Shown piece after piece: positions 33,706 through 42,406 of a DNA stretch of 64,000 bases. Each line of letters starts with the position of its first letter. Positions within the stretch are counted from its first letter, which is position 1. Position numbers and translations under genes: made by a program. Source of the stretch: Geodermatophilus normandii (GTDB lineage Bacteria; Actinomycetota; Actinomycetes; Mycobacteriales; Geodermatophilaceae); contig NZ_QGTX01000001.1 in assembly GCF_003182485.1 (NCBI RefSeq), forward strand, positions 1 to 64,000. Reading direction: 5' to 3'. The notes beneath the pieces are model-generated. The model saw nothing but the letters and a program-made list of their open reading frames with translations, ran no database searches and was not told the origin of the DNA.

Positions 33706-34860
33706 TCAGGCCGGCCGGGTCGCCGTCCGCGCCAGCGGCAGCCCGACGAGCAGCAGGCCGGCGACGAGCACGAGGGTCCACGGCAGGCCGACGCCGGCCG
33801 CGACCAGCCCGAGGACCAGCGCGCCGATGGCCGTGCCGGTGTCGAACGAGGCGTTCCACATCGCGCTGGCCGCCGTCGACCCGCCCTCCCCCGCGCGGGC
33901 GAAGGCGGTGACCAGCGTCAGGTTCTGCACCGCGCCGTAGCCGGCGCCGAACACCGCCGCACCGGCCAGCACGACGGCGTCGGCGGTGCCCAGGCCCAGC
34001 GCCACGGCGGCCAGCCCGGCCGCCCCCACCGCCAGCGCCCCCGGCAGCAGCCGCCCGGTGCCGAGCCGGTCGGCCAGCAGGCCGGCCCGCCAGCGGGTCA
34101 GCGCGCCGGTGACGCCGAACAGGAGCAGGGCGGCCGTGGCGAGGGCGCCGTCGGGGCGCTCGATCGGCAGGAACGTCAGCAGCCCGCCGCCGGCGAGGGT
34201 GACCAGCAGCAGCACCGCCGAGGGCGCCAGCGCGGACCGCACCGCCGCGCGGGAGGACCCGCCGGCCGCGCCCTCCCAGTGCACGGTGCGTGCCAGCTGC
34301 GGGACCAGCGGCACGGCCAGCACCGGCGCGGCCGACAGCCAGGCCAGCCAGCCGGCGTGCCCGTCGAGGACCAGGGCGACGCCGGCGGGCACGGCCAGCA
34401 GGTTGGGGACGGCGATCGCCAGCCCGTAGAGGCCGATCGACTCCCCACGGCGCTCCGGCGGCGCCACCTGCGCGGCGAGCACCGCGCCGAGGACGGTCAG
34501 CACGGCGAACCCCGCGCCGCGCACCGCCGAGACCGCCGACAGCCACAGGACGCCGTCGCCGAGCACGTAGAGCGGCGACGGCGCACCCAGGGCGAGCAGG
34601 CCGCCGGCGAGCACCGGCCCGAGGCCGAACCGCGCGGTCAGGGCGGGGACAACCGACTGGCCGGCGACGGTGACCAGCAGGAAGACGGCGGTGACGACGC
34701 CGGCGGTGTCGGCCGAGGCGCCGCTCGCGACCGCGTACGCCGGGAGCGAGGCCAGCGTCAGGCAGTAGCCGACGAAGCCGAGCCCGGTCGCGCCCACCAG
34801 CGCGCGCATCGCCGGCAGCCGCCACAGCGAGCCCCGCGGCGTCGTCGTCCCCCTGGTCAC
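33706..34860 (-). CDS. MFS transporter
   Basis: 384 aa from GTG 34860, with GGAGGGG upstream. Twelve hydrophobic segments can be counted. The loop 2-3 motif is degenerate (ALTARFGLGPVLAGGLLAL), with AAQVAPPERRGESIGLYGL in the central region. It is a drug/metabolite-type major facilitator; the substrate is not predictable. It converges on the Lrp gene (4 bp apart) and is divergent from the DUF488 gene. Confidence 0.85.
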   Translation of the reverse strand: MTRGTTTPRGSLWRLPAMRALVGATGLGFVGYCLTLASLPAYAVASGASADTAGVVTAVFLLVTVAGQSVVPALTARFGLGPVLAGGLLALGAPSPLYVLGDGVLWLSAVSAVRGAGFAVLTVLGAVLAAQVAPPERRGESIGLYGLAIAVPNLLAVPAGVALVLDGHAGWLAWLSAAPVLAVPLVPQLARTVHWEGAAGGSSRAAVRSALAPSAVLLLVTLAGGGLLTFLPIERPDGALATAALLLFGVTGALTRWRAGLLADRLGTGRLLPGALAVGAAGLAAVALGLGTADAVVLAGAAVFGAGYGAVQNLTLVTAFARAGEGGSTAASAMWNASFDTGTAIGALVLGLVAAGVGLPWTLVLVAGLLLVGLPLARTATRPA

Positions 34861-34932
34861 ACCGCTCCCCTCCGCGGGCGTCCTCACCCGGCCGTCCAGC
34901 ATGACCCGCCGTCAGCGGCGCGTGGGTAGGGG

Positions 34933-35466
34933 GTGCCCGTGCTGCTCACCGTGGGCCACGGGCCCGACGACCGGACCGCGCTCGGGGCCCGGCTGCGGGG
35001 CGCCGGCGTGGAGCGGCTGGTCGACGTCCGCCGCTTCCCGGGCAGCCGCAGCAACCCCGACGTCCGCCGCGAGGAGCTCGCCGGCTGGCTGCCCGACGCC
35101 GGCATCGGTTACCGGTGGGAGGAGCGCCTCGGCGGCCGCCGCCGGCTGCCGCCGGGCGAGCCGGTGACCGACGGCTGGTGGACCGTCGGGCAGTTCGCCG
35201 CCTACGCCGCGCACACCCGGACGCCGGAGTTCGCCGCGGCGCTCGACGAGGTGCTCGGCGAGGCGGCCGCGGCGACCGTCGCCGTCATGTGCAGCGAGAG
35301 CGTGTGGTGGCGCTGCCACCGGCGGATCGTCGCCGACGTCGCCGTCCTGGCGCGGGGTGTGCCGGTGACCCACCTGATGCCCGACGGCCGGCTCGCGCCG
35401 CACGTGCCCTCCGCCGGCGCCGTGCTCGCCGAGGACGGCGCGGTGCACTGGCCGGGGCCGGGGTGA
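34933..35466 (+). CDS. DUF488 family protein
   Basis: 177 aa from GTG 34933. The family hallmarks are the N-terminal TVGHGPDD, VERLVDVRRFPGSRSNPDVR, the WEERLGGRR loop, and the Cys/His-rich VAVMCSESVWWRCHRRIVAD (normally C-E-x3-CHR). This segment suggests a catalytic or metal-binding site. The biochemical role is not established. Confidence 0.85.
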   Translation: MPVLLTVGHGPDDRTALGARLRGAGVERLVDVRRFPGSRSNPDVRREELAGWLPDAGIGYRWEERLGGRRRLPPGEPVTDGWWTVGQFAAYAAHTRTPEFAAALDEVLGEAAAATVAVMCSESVWWRCHRRIVADVAVLARGVPVTHLMPDGRLAPHVPSAGAVLAEDGAVHWPGPG

Positions 35467-35484
35467 CCGCCGGCCCCGGGCAGG

Positions 35485-37803
35485 TCAGCGCGGACCGCTG
35501 GAGCGCGCCACCGAGCGGGCCAGCGCCCAGGCGGTCAGGGCCAGGAACACCGCCGCCTGGGCGGCGAGCACCCCGAGGTCCAGAGCCCAGCGCGCCGCGG
35601 TGGGCGTGAACAGCGGGTCCGGCTGGGGGCCGGCCAGCGGCTGCAGCTGGGACGTCGAGGCCATCGCGGCGTAGCCGGCCCGGGCGGGCAGCACCCAGGC
35701 GAACTGCTCCAGGCCGGCCCGGCCGGCCACCGGGAACAGGCCGCCGCAGAAGACCAGCTGCCCCATGACGAGGGCGACGAGCGCCGGCATGGTCTGGTCG
35801 GTGGACCTCGCGAGCGCGGAGACGGCCAGCGCGGCGATGGCCATCGTCACGCCCACCGCGGCCGCGGCCACGGCGATCTCGAGCCGGCCCCAGGGCAGCA
35901 CCCGCGGGTCGTCGGGCCCCGGCAGCCCGACGAGGGCCAGCAGCGTGAACGCCACCGACTGCAGCGCCACCGCCCCGCCCAGGACGACGACCTTGCTGGC
36001 CAGGTAGGCGGCGGGCGAGAGGCCGACGGCGTGCTCGCGGCGGTAGATCGGACGCTCCGCGACGAACTCCCGGACCGCGAGCGCGGTGCCCATCAGCGCC
36101 GCGCCCACGACCAGCACGATGATCCGCTGCTGCGCCTCGGCGGGGTCCCCGCCGGCGGCGCGCACCGACAGTCCGCCCTCTCCCGGGAAGGCGTGCGCCA
36201 TCAGCGCGAGGAGCGCCGGCATCCCGACGAGCAGGGCCAGGAAGAGCCGGTCGGCGGCCACGACGGCGAGGTTGCGCCGGACGAGCGTGACCAGCTGGCG
36301 GACCGGGGCCGGCCGCATCGGCGGGGGCGCCTCGCCGGCCGGCGGCGGCATCGGGCCCGCCACGGACGTCGCGCCCACGTAGTCCCGGCGCAGCGACGAC
36401 CCGGCGAAGCGGCCGACCCACCCGGGATCGTCGAGCGCGCGGAAGACCGCCGCGTGGTCGGGCACCCCGAAGAAGGTCAGCAGCTGCTCCGGCGGGCCGT
36501 AGAAGGCGACCCGGCCCCCGGTTGCGAGCAGCAGCACCCGGTCGCACTGGTCCAGGGCGAGCACGCTGTGGGTGACGACGAGGACGACCCGGCCGGCGTC
36601 GGCGAGTGCCCGCAGCCCCTCCATGACCTGCCGGTCGAGCCCGGGGTCCAGGCCGGAGGTGGGCTCGTCGAGGAAGAGCAGCTGCGGCGCGGTGAGCAGT
36701 TCCAGCGCGATCGACGTGCGCTTGCGCTGGCCACCCGAGAGGGAGTCGATCCGCTGGTCGATCTGCTCGGTGAGGCCCACCTCCGCGAGGACCCGGCGCA
36801 CCCGCTCGTCGCGGTCGGCGGCGGGAGTGTCCTGCGGCAGCCGGAGGCGCGCGGCGAACCCGAGCGCCCGACGGACGGTGAGCTGCCGGTGCAGGACGTC
36901 GTCCTGGGGCACGAGTCCGATCTGGTGGCGCAGGTGGTCGTACTCCGCGTAGAGGTCCCGGCCGTCCCACGTCACCCGCCCCATCCCGGCCGGGCGCAGG
37001 CCGGTGAGCGCGCCCAGCAGCGTGGACTTGCCGGCGCCGGAGGGGCCGATGACCGCCACCAGCTGGCCCGCGCGGACGGTGAGCGAGACGTCGTCGAGCA
37101 GGCGCTTGCCGCCCCGGGTGGCCACGGCGAGGTGGCGGGCGCTGAAGGTCGGGGTGCGCCGCCCGGGGAGGGTGGCCACGCGCCCGTCCCAGGTGATCGT
37201 CGTGCCGCCGACCCCGATCGTGTCGCCGGGGGTCAGGGCCGCCGGGGCCGACAACCGGGACCCGTTGAGGTGCGTGCCGTTGGAGCTGCCCAGGTCCCTG
37301 ACCAGGGCGGTGCCGGGTCCGGTGACGGAGATCGCGGCGTGGCGGCGCGACACCATGGGGTCCCCGGCGACGACGAGGTCGCAGCCGGGGTCCCGACCGA
37401 TGACGACGACCCGCTCCGCGGCCGACGCGGCGACCGCCGGGCGGCGGGGCGGGACGGGCGCGTACCGGATGAGCAGCTCCGGACCGGCGTCCCCGCCCAC
37501 CCGCACTCGGTGCTCCGGCCCGGGCTCGAGCGGCCGCTCGGCGAAGCCGTGCCCGTCCGCCGTGCCGGGCGGGAGCACCGTCCCGTCGACGACCGTGCCG
37601 TTGCTGCTCCCGAGGTCCCGCAGCACCCAGGCCCGTCCCTCGTGCCGCAGCGCCAGGTGCATCCGGCTGACCTGGACGTCGGCCAGCTGCACGTCGCACC
37701 GCGGGTCCCGGCCGACCACCACCGGCCGCGACCCGTCGAAGGTCCACACCCGGCCGTCGACGGACAGCTGCAGGGCCGTGCCGTCCGGTGGTCGGTCGGT
37801 CAT
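35485..37803 (-). CDS. Two-FHA ABC-2 transporter fusion (Rv1747-like)
   Basis: 772 aa from ATG 37803. Two FHA domains come first (about 10-90, VVVGRDPRCDVQLADVQVSR and LGSSNGTVVDG; about 130-210, VVIGRDPGCDLVVAGDPMVSRRH and LGSSNGTHLNG). Next is an ABC ATPase (about 225-450; GPSGAGKST, SLSGGQRKR, LLFLDEPTSGLDP). An ABC-2 membrane domain with about six helices ends the protein. FHA domains bind phosphothreonine, so transport is probably gated by a Ser/Thr kinase, as for mycobacterial Rv1747, which works with PknF. No kinase gene is adjacent here. The exported substrate is probably an envelope glycolipid or similar, by homology only. Confidence 0.92.
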   Translation of the reverse strand: MTDRPPDGTALQLSVDGRVWTFDGSRPVVVGRDPRCDVQLADVQVSRMHLALRHEGRAWVLRDLGSSNGTVVDGTVLPPGTADGHGFAERPLEPGPEHRVRVGGDAGPELLIRYAPVPPRRPAVAASAAERVVVIGRDPGCDLVVAGDPMVSRRHAAISVTGPGTALVRDLGSSNGTHLNGSRLSAPAALTPGDTIGVGGTTITWDGRVATLPGRRTPTFSARHLAVATRGGKRLLDDVSLTVRAGQLVAVIGPSGAGKSTLLGALTGLRPAGMGRVTWDGRDLYAEYDHLRHQIGLVPQDDVLHRQLTVRRALGFAARLRLPQDTPAADRDERVRRVLAEVGLTEQIDQRIDSLSGGQRKRTSIALELLTAPQLLFLDEPTSGLDPGLDRQVMEGLRALADAGRVVLVVTHSVLALDQCDRVLLLATGGRVAFYGPPEQLLTFFGVPDHAAVFRALDDPGWVGRFAGSSLRRDYVGATSVAGPMPPPAGEAPPPMRPAPVRQLVTLVRRNLAVVAADRLFLALLVGMPALLALMAHAFPGEGGLSVRAAGGDPAEAQQRIIVLVVGAALMGTALAVREFVAERPIYRREHAVGLSPAAYLASKVVVLGGAVALQSVAFTLLALVGLPGPDDPRVLPWGRLEIAVAAAAVGVTMAIAALAVSALARSTDQTMPALVALVMGQLVFCGGLFPVAGRAGLEQFAWVLPARAGYAAMASTSQLQPLAGPQPDPLFTPTAARWALDLGVLAAQAAVFLALTAWALARSVARSSGPR

Positions 37804-38020
37804 GACCGGGACTCCTCGCTCGGGGGCGTCGGGTCGAGGGCCTGGCGTCCCTGCGCTGCCAGGACCGCCCGGCACGGTCCCCGCCGGTCCCGGTCGGCGT
37901 CAACCGCCCCCCGGCCGCCGCTCCCGCCGGACACCGCCGGCCGGGGCCCCGGCCTGCACGCCGTCACGCTGCGCCCCGGGCCGGGTCCGGTCCGGCACCC
38001 CGCCGCCGACCGCCGGGCGG

Positions 38021-39646
38021 TCAGCCCATGTGCGGGTAGCGGTGGTCGGTCGGCGGGTCGAACGTCTCCTTGATCGAGCGGGTCGACGTCCAGCGCTGCA
38101 GGTTCTGCGCCGCGCCGGCCTTGTCGTTGGTGCCCGAGGCGCGCCCGCCGCCGAAGGGCTGCTGGCCCACGACGGCGCCGGTCGGCTTGTCGTTGACGTA
38201 GAAGTTGCCCGCCGCGAAGCGCAGGACGCGCTGGGCGTGCGCGATCGCCGCGCGGTCCTGGGCGACGACCGCGCCGGTCAGCGCGTACGGCGCCGCCGAC
38301 TCCATCTGGGTGAGCACCGCGTCGTAGTCGGCGTCGTCGTAGACGTGCACCGCCAGCACCGGGCCGAAGTACTCGGTGGTGAAGACCTCGTGGCCGGGGT
38401 CGGTGCCCTCGATGACCGTCGGGCGCACGAAGAAGCCCTCGGAGTCGTCCTTCTGCCCGCCCGCCACGATCGACAGCGCGGGGTCGTCGTCGACGCGGTC
38501 GATGACGCCGGAGAGCTTGGCGTACGACCTGCGGTCGATCACCGCGCCCATGAAGTTCGAGAAGTCGGTGACGTCGCCCACCGGGAGGGACTCGGTGACG
38601 CCGACCAGGTCGTCGCGCAGCCGCGTCCACACCGACCGCGGCACGTAGGCGCGCGAGGCCGCCGAGCACTTCTGCCCCTGGTACTCGAACGCGCCGCGGA
38701 CCAGCGCGGTGCGCAGCACGTCGACGTCGGCCGAGGGGTGGGCGACGACGAAGTCCTTGCCGCCGGTCTCCCCGACGATCCGCGGGTAGCCGCGGTAGGA
38801 GGAGATGCGCTCCCCCACCGTGCGCCACAGGTGCTGGAACACCGGGGTCGACCCGGTGAAGTGGATGCCGGCGAGGTCGCGGTCGGCCAGCGCGACGTCG
38901 GAGACGGCGATCCCGTCGCCGGTGACCATGTTGACGACGCCCGGGGGCAGGCCCGCCTCCTCGAGCAGCCGCATGAGGAAGTGCGCGGCGAACTGCTGGG
39001 TGGGCGCGGGCTTCCACACCACGGTGTTGCCCATGAGCGCCGGCGCGGTGGGCAGGTTGCCGGCGATCGCGGTGAAGTTGAACGGCGTGACGGCGTAGAC
39101 GAAGCCCTCGAGCGGGCGGTGGTCGCTGCGGTTCCACACGCCGGGCGCGGACTCCGGTTGGGCGGAGAGGATCTCGCGGGCGAAGTGCACGTTCCAGCGC
39201 CAGAAGTCGACGAGCTCGCACGCGGAGTCGATCTCGGCCTGGTACGCGGTCTTCGACTGCCCGAGCATCGTGGCGGCGTTGAGCGTCTGCCGCCACGGCC
39301 CGGCCAGCAGCTCGGCCGCGCGCAGGAACACCGCGGCACGGTCGTCGAAGGACAGCTCCTGCCAGCCCGGCGCGGCGGCCTTGGCGGCGGCCACGGCCTC
39401 CTCGGCGTCGGCGTGCGTGGCGTTGGCGGCGGTCCCGAGGACGGCGGCGTGCCGGTGCGGCTGGACGACGTCGAACCGCTCGCCGCCGGCCATCCGCTGC
39501 TTGTCGCCGATGGTCACGGTCAGCTCGAGCGGGTCGGCGGCCAGCTCGGCGAGGCGGGCCTCGAGCGCGGCGCGCTCGGGCGCCCCGGGTGCGTAGGTCA
39601 GCACCGGCTCGTTGCGCGGCGGGGGGACGCGGGTGGTGCCGTCCAT
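38021..39646 (-). CDS. pruA: 1-pyrroline-5-carboxylate dehydrogenase
   Basis: 541 aa from ATG 39646. An aldehyde dehydrogenase of the P5CDH group: FVYAVTPFNFTAIAGNLPTAPALMGNTVVWKPA, catalytic Glu293 (VGETGGKDFV) and Cys327 (EYQGQKCSAAS), and PFGGGRASGTNDKAG. It oxidises glutamate semialdehyde to glutamate with NAD. Proline dehydrogenase is directly upstream in the same operon, separated by a 26-bp perfect palindrome. Confidence 0.95.
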   Translation of the reverse strand: MDGTTRVPPPRNEPVLTYAPGAPERAALEARLAELAADPLELTVTIGDKQRMAGGERFDVVQPHRHAAVLGTAANATHADAEEAVAAAKAAAPGWQELSFDDRAAVFLRAAELLAGPWRQTLNAATMLGQSKTAYQAEIDSACELVDFWRWNVHFAREILSAQPESAPGVWNRSDHRPLEGFVYAVTPFNFTAIAGNLPTAPALMGNTVVWKPAPTQQFAAHFLMRLLEEAGLPPGVVNMVTGDGIAVSDVALADRDLAGIHFTGSTPVFQHLWRTVGERISSYRGYPRIVGETGGKDFVVAHPSADVDVLRTALVRGAFEYQGQKCSAASRAYVPRSVWTRLRDDLVGVTESLPVGDVTDFSNFMGAVIDRRSYAKLSGVIDRVDDDPALSIVAGGQKDDSEGFFVRPTVIEGTDPGHEVFTTEYFGPVLAVHVYDDADYDAVLTQMESAAPYALTGAVVAQDRAAIAHAQRVLRFAAGNFYVNDKPTGAVVGQQPFGGGRASGTNDKAGAAQNLQRWTSTRSIKETFDPPTDHRYPHMG

Positions 39647-39665
39647 GGGGTCCTCCTGGGGAGAG

Positions 39666-39691
39666 GCGGCAGGAACGGCCGTTCCTGCCGC
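39666..39691. promoter_or_regulatory. 26-bp perfect palindrome between proline dehydrogenase and pruA genes
   Basis: GCGGCAGGAACGG is followed immediately by its reverse complement. It lies in the 51-bp gap between the two coding regions, ahead of the pruA ribosome site. As RNA it would form a strong hairpin that could protect upstream mRNA or limit pruA read-through; as DNA it could be an operator. Confidence 0.55.
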
Positions 39692-39697
39692 GGGGGG

Positions 39698-40627
39698 TCA
39701 GCGGGAGACGAGGGCGCGGAGGAAGAAGCGCAGGTTGGCCGGGCGCTCGGCCAGCCGGCGGACGAGGTAGCCGTACCAGTCGGCGCCGTACGGGACGTAG
39801 GCCCGCACGCGGGTGCCGGCCGCGGCGAGCCGGCGCTGCTCGTCGACCCGGATGCCGTGCAGCATCTGCACCTCCCACGAGTCGGCGGCGCGCCCGTGCT
39901 CGGCGGCCAGCCGCTGCGCCAGCGCGAGCATCGCCGGGTCGTGGCTGCCCACCATGGGGTAGCCCGGCCCGCGCATGAGGACGCCGAGGCAGCGGGCGTA
40001 GGCGGCGTCGACGTCGTGGCGGCCCTGGTGGGCCACCGACGGCGGCTCGTCGTAGGCGCCCTTGACCAGCCGCACGCGCGAGCCCGGGGTGGCGAGCGCG
40101 GCGGCGTCGTCCTCGGTGCGGTGCAGCGCGGCCTGCAGCACCGCACCGGTCTGCGGGTGCTCGCGGCGCAGCTCGGCGAGGACGGCGAGGGTGGCGTCGA
40201 CGGTGGAGGACTCCTCCATGTCGAGGGTGACCGTGGTGCCGATCCGCGCGGCGCACTCCACCACCGGCCGGACCAGCTCCAGCGACAGGTCCTCCCCGCC
40301 CGGCAGCGCCTGCCCGAAGGCGGAGAGCTTGACCGACACCTCCGCGCGCGGGCCGAGGTCCAGCGGCGCGAGCGCCTCGAGCAGGGCCAGGTAGGCGTCG
40401 CGGGAGGCGCGCGCCTCGCCGGGGTCGGTCACGTCCTCGCCGAGGTGGTCGAGGGTGACCTCGATGCCCTCGCCGGTCAGCCGGCCGACGACGGTCAGCG
40501 CCTCGGGCAGCGTCTCCCCGGCCACGAACCGCTCGACCACCCTGCGGGTGACCGGGGTGCCCACGAGCACGCGGCGCAGCGCGGGGCGGCGGGAGGCCCC
40601 CAGCAGCAGGGTCTTCGTGGAGAGCAC
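39698..40627 (-). CDS. Proline dehydrogenase (monofunctional)
   Basis: 309 aa from GTG 40627. The TIM-barrel PRODH motifs are present: GIEVTLDHLGEDV, EVSVKLSAFGQAL, TLDMEESSTVDATL, QAALHRTEDD, RVRLVKGAYDEP, EVQMLHGIRVDEQRRLA and RVRAYVPYGADWYGYLVRRLAERP. FAD-dependent oxidation of proline to P5C at the membrane feeds electrons to quinone. It is followed by pruA, completing proline-to-glutamate conversion. A PucR-type regulator is divergent. Confidence 0.94.
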   Translation of the reverse strand: MLSTKTLLLGASRRPALRRVLVGTPVTRRVVERFVAGETLPEALTVVGRLTGEGIEVTLDHLGEDVTDPGEARASRDAYLALLEALAPLDLGPRAEVSVKLSAFGQALPGGEDLSLELVRPVVECAARIGTTVTLDMEESSTVDATLAVLAELRREHPQTGAVLQAALHRTEDDAAALATPGSRVRLVKGAYDEPPSVAHQGRHDVDAAYARCLGVLMRGPGYPMVGSHDPAMLALAQRLAAEHGRAADSWEVQMLHGIRVDEQRRLAAAGTRVRAYVPYGADWYGYLVRRLAERPANLRFFLRALVSR

Positions 40628-40723
40628 GCACCCACCTCCGTCGTCGTCCGTGACCCCAGACGCTAGGAGCGCGCGGCCCCGCCCACCAGCGACGGACGTA
40701 CGGATTCCCGCAGCCCGCTCTCA

Positions 40724-40738
40724 TACAGTCGTACGGTG
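40724..40738 (+). promoter_or_regulatory. Leaderless promoter -10 element of the PucR-type regulator
   Basis: TACAGT (40724-40729) lies 6 nt before GTG 40736, with no ribosome site between. This fits transcription starting at the start codon. CGTACGGA (40698-40705) and GTACGG (40731-40736) share a motif and may be half-sites for autoregulation. Confidence 0.4.
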
Positions 40739-41845
40739 CGCGACGACCTGCAGGACGTGGTGGACGAGGTCGCCCGGCTGCTCGGGGCCCCGGCCACGCT
40801 CGAGGACGTCGACTTCACCCTGCTCGCCTTCGCCGCTCACCCGCTCGACGACGGCGAGACCGCGATGGACGCCGTCCGCACCCGCTCGATCCTGGGCCGC
40901 GGCTCCGCCCCGGCCACGCGCCGCTGGTTCGAGGACCTCGGCATCGCCCGTGCGGAGCGCCCGGTGCGCACGCCCGCCGACCCCGCCGCCGGGATCCTCA
41001 CCCGCCTCCTGCTGCCCGTGCGGTCCGGCGGCCGCACCCTCGGCTACCTCTGGCTGCTCGACGGCGGCCGCACCGACCCCGACGACGACGCCGACCCGGC
41101 GCTGGCCGCCGCGGTCGCCCTCGCCGCCCGCGCCGGGCGGCTGCTGGCCGGGCGGGACGACGACGGAGAGGTCGGCGACGCCCTGGCCGCGGCGCTCACC
41201 GGCACCACCGCCGCGCGCGAGCGGGCGCAGCGGACGCTGACCGCCCGCCTCGGCGAGGACACCCCGCTGGCCCTCGTGGCACTGCGCCCGCCGCCGGGCG
41301 GCCTGCCCGGGGGGTGGCGGCTGCCCCCGGCCGCGGCGGTGGTGGCCGGCGGGGACCCCGCCGTCGCCGTCCTCGTGCGGCTGGCCCGCGCCGGCGACCT
41401 GCGCCCGGCCGCGACCACCGCGTCGGCCGCGCTGGCCCGGCTGCCGGGCGCCTCCGCCGGGGTGTCGGAGCCGGCCACCGGCCCGGCCGACCTGGTCGCG
41501 CGCTGGGCGCAGGCGCACACGGCGGCCCGGGTCGCGGCCGTGGCGCCGGGGCTCGCACCCGTGGCCCGGTGGTGCGAACTCGGCGGCTGGCGGGTCGCGG
41601 CGGCGCTGCCGGCGCCCGACCCGGCGGTGGCGCCGCTGCTGGCCGACCCGGTCATGGCCGCCACCGCCGAGGCCTACCTCGACGCGGCCGGCAGCGTCGT
41701 CCGGACCTCGGCGGTCCTGTCGGTGCACCGCCAGACGCTGTACTACCGGCTGGGCCGGATCACCGCGCTCACCGGCCTCGACCTCGCCGACGGCGACACC
41801 CGGCTCCTGGTGCACGCCTCGCTGCGCCGCGCGCGGCTGCCCTGA
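40736..41845 (+). CDS. PucR-family regulator, probable activator of the proline operon
   Basis: 369 aa from GTG 40736. The N-terminal and middle parts resemble the PucR/CdaR GGDEF-like sensor region (LLLPVRSGGRTLGYLWLLDGG). The C-terminal HTH_30 domain is diagnostic: AEAYLDAAGSVVRTSAVLSVHRQTLYYRLGRI followed by TGLDLADGDTRLLVHASL. It is divergent from the proline dehydrogenase-pruA operon, the same arrangement as the proline-responsive regulator of mycobacteria. Proline induction is therefore likely; this is inference from position and family. Confidence 0.85.
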   Translation: MRDDLQDVVDEVARLLGAPATLEDVDFTLLAFAAHPLDDGETAMDAVRTRSILGRGSAPATRRWFEDLGIARAERPVRTPADPAAGILTRLLLPVRSGGRTLGYLWLLDGGRTDPDDDADPALAAAVALAARAGRLLAGRDDDGEVGDALAAALTGTTAARERAQRTLTARLGEDTPLALVALRPPPGGLPGGWRLPPAAAVVAGGDPAVAVLVRLARAGDLRPAATTASAALARLPGASAGVSEPATGPADLVARWAQAHTAARVAAVAPGLAPVARWCELGGWRVAAALPAPDPAVAPLLADPVMAATAEAYLDAAGSVVRTSAVLSVHRQTLYYRLGRITALTGLDLADGDTRLLVHASLRRARLP

Positions 41846-41849
41846 GCCG

Positions 41850-42323
41850 TCAGCCCCGGGACCGCAGCCGGCGCTCGGCGTCGCGGAGCACCCGGGGCAC
41901 CAGCCGGCGGTGGACGGCGGACGCCGGCGGCCACACGACCCGGCCGCGGAGGCCCTCGGTGTGCAGGCAGGTCGTCCACGACACGCGGCCGGGCCCGGTC
42001 TCGACGTGCATCTCGGCGCGGAGGAACGGGGACGCCGTGTCGAGCCGGACGGCGTCCGCGGTGCGCGCGCCGACCCGCCACCCGCCCACGGTGTCCGGCG
42101 AGCGCCCGGAGCTCAGCCGGAAGCCGAGCAGGCCGCGCCAGATGGCCGTCTCCGCCGCGCTCGGGACGTCGCCGAACATCGCCCGCGCCCACTGCTCGGG
42201 GGTTGCCCGCACGTCGGTGGGCAGGTCGAACCGGTCGGCGTAGTCGATCGCGGGCAGCGAGCTGGCCGCACGGAGCGACGCGGGGACACCCCGCACCACC
42301 CCGGCACTGCTGAGGACGTCCAC
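41850..42323 (-). CDS. DUF2867-type protein
   Basis: 157 aa from ATG 42323. The sequence LPAIDYADRFDLPTDVRATPEQWARAMFGDVPSAAETAIWRGLLGFRL and the later WTTCLHTEGLRGRVVWPPASAVHRRLVPRVL suggest an SRPBCC/DUF2867-like fold with a lipid or small-molecule pocket. The function is unknown. It is divergent from a TetR regulator across two operator-like palindromes, so it is probably the regulated gene. Confidence 0.65.
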   Translation of the reverse strand: MDVLSSAGVVRGVPASLRAASSLPAIDYADRFDLPTDVRATPEQWARAMFGDVPSAAETAIWRGLLGFRLSSGRSPDTVGGWRVGARTADAVRLDTASPFLRAEMHVETGPGRVSWTTCLHTEGLRGRVVWPPASAVHRRLVPRVLRDAERRLRSRG

Positions 42324-42341
42324 GGTCTGCCTCCTGTGTCG

Positions 42342-42390
42342 TATACGGTTCCGTACAGAGGACGCTAGCGCGTTTATACGGTGGCGTACA
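42342..42390. promoter_or_regulatory. Two TetR-type operators in a divergent promoter
   Basis: TATACGGTTCCGTACA (42342-42357) and TATACGGTGGCGTACA (42375-42390) are near-identical palindromic 16-mers, 33 bp apart centre to centre (about three helical turns). They lie between the DUF2867-type gene and the TetR gene. Autoregulation and control of the divergent gene are likely. Confidence 0.7.
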
Positions 42391-42406
42391 GAAGACAGGG
42401 GGTCCC

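Noticed and set aside
37004..40666. Plus-strand 1220-codon open frame
   Set aside because: Antisense shadow of the FHA-ABC, pruA and proline dehydrogenase genes; no recognisable domain.
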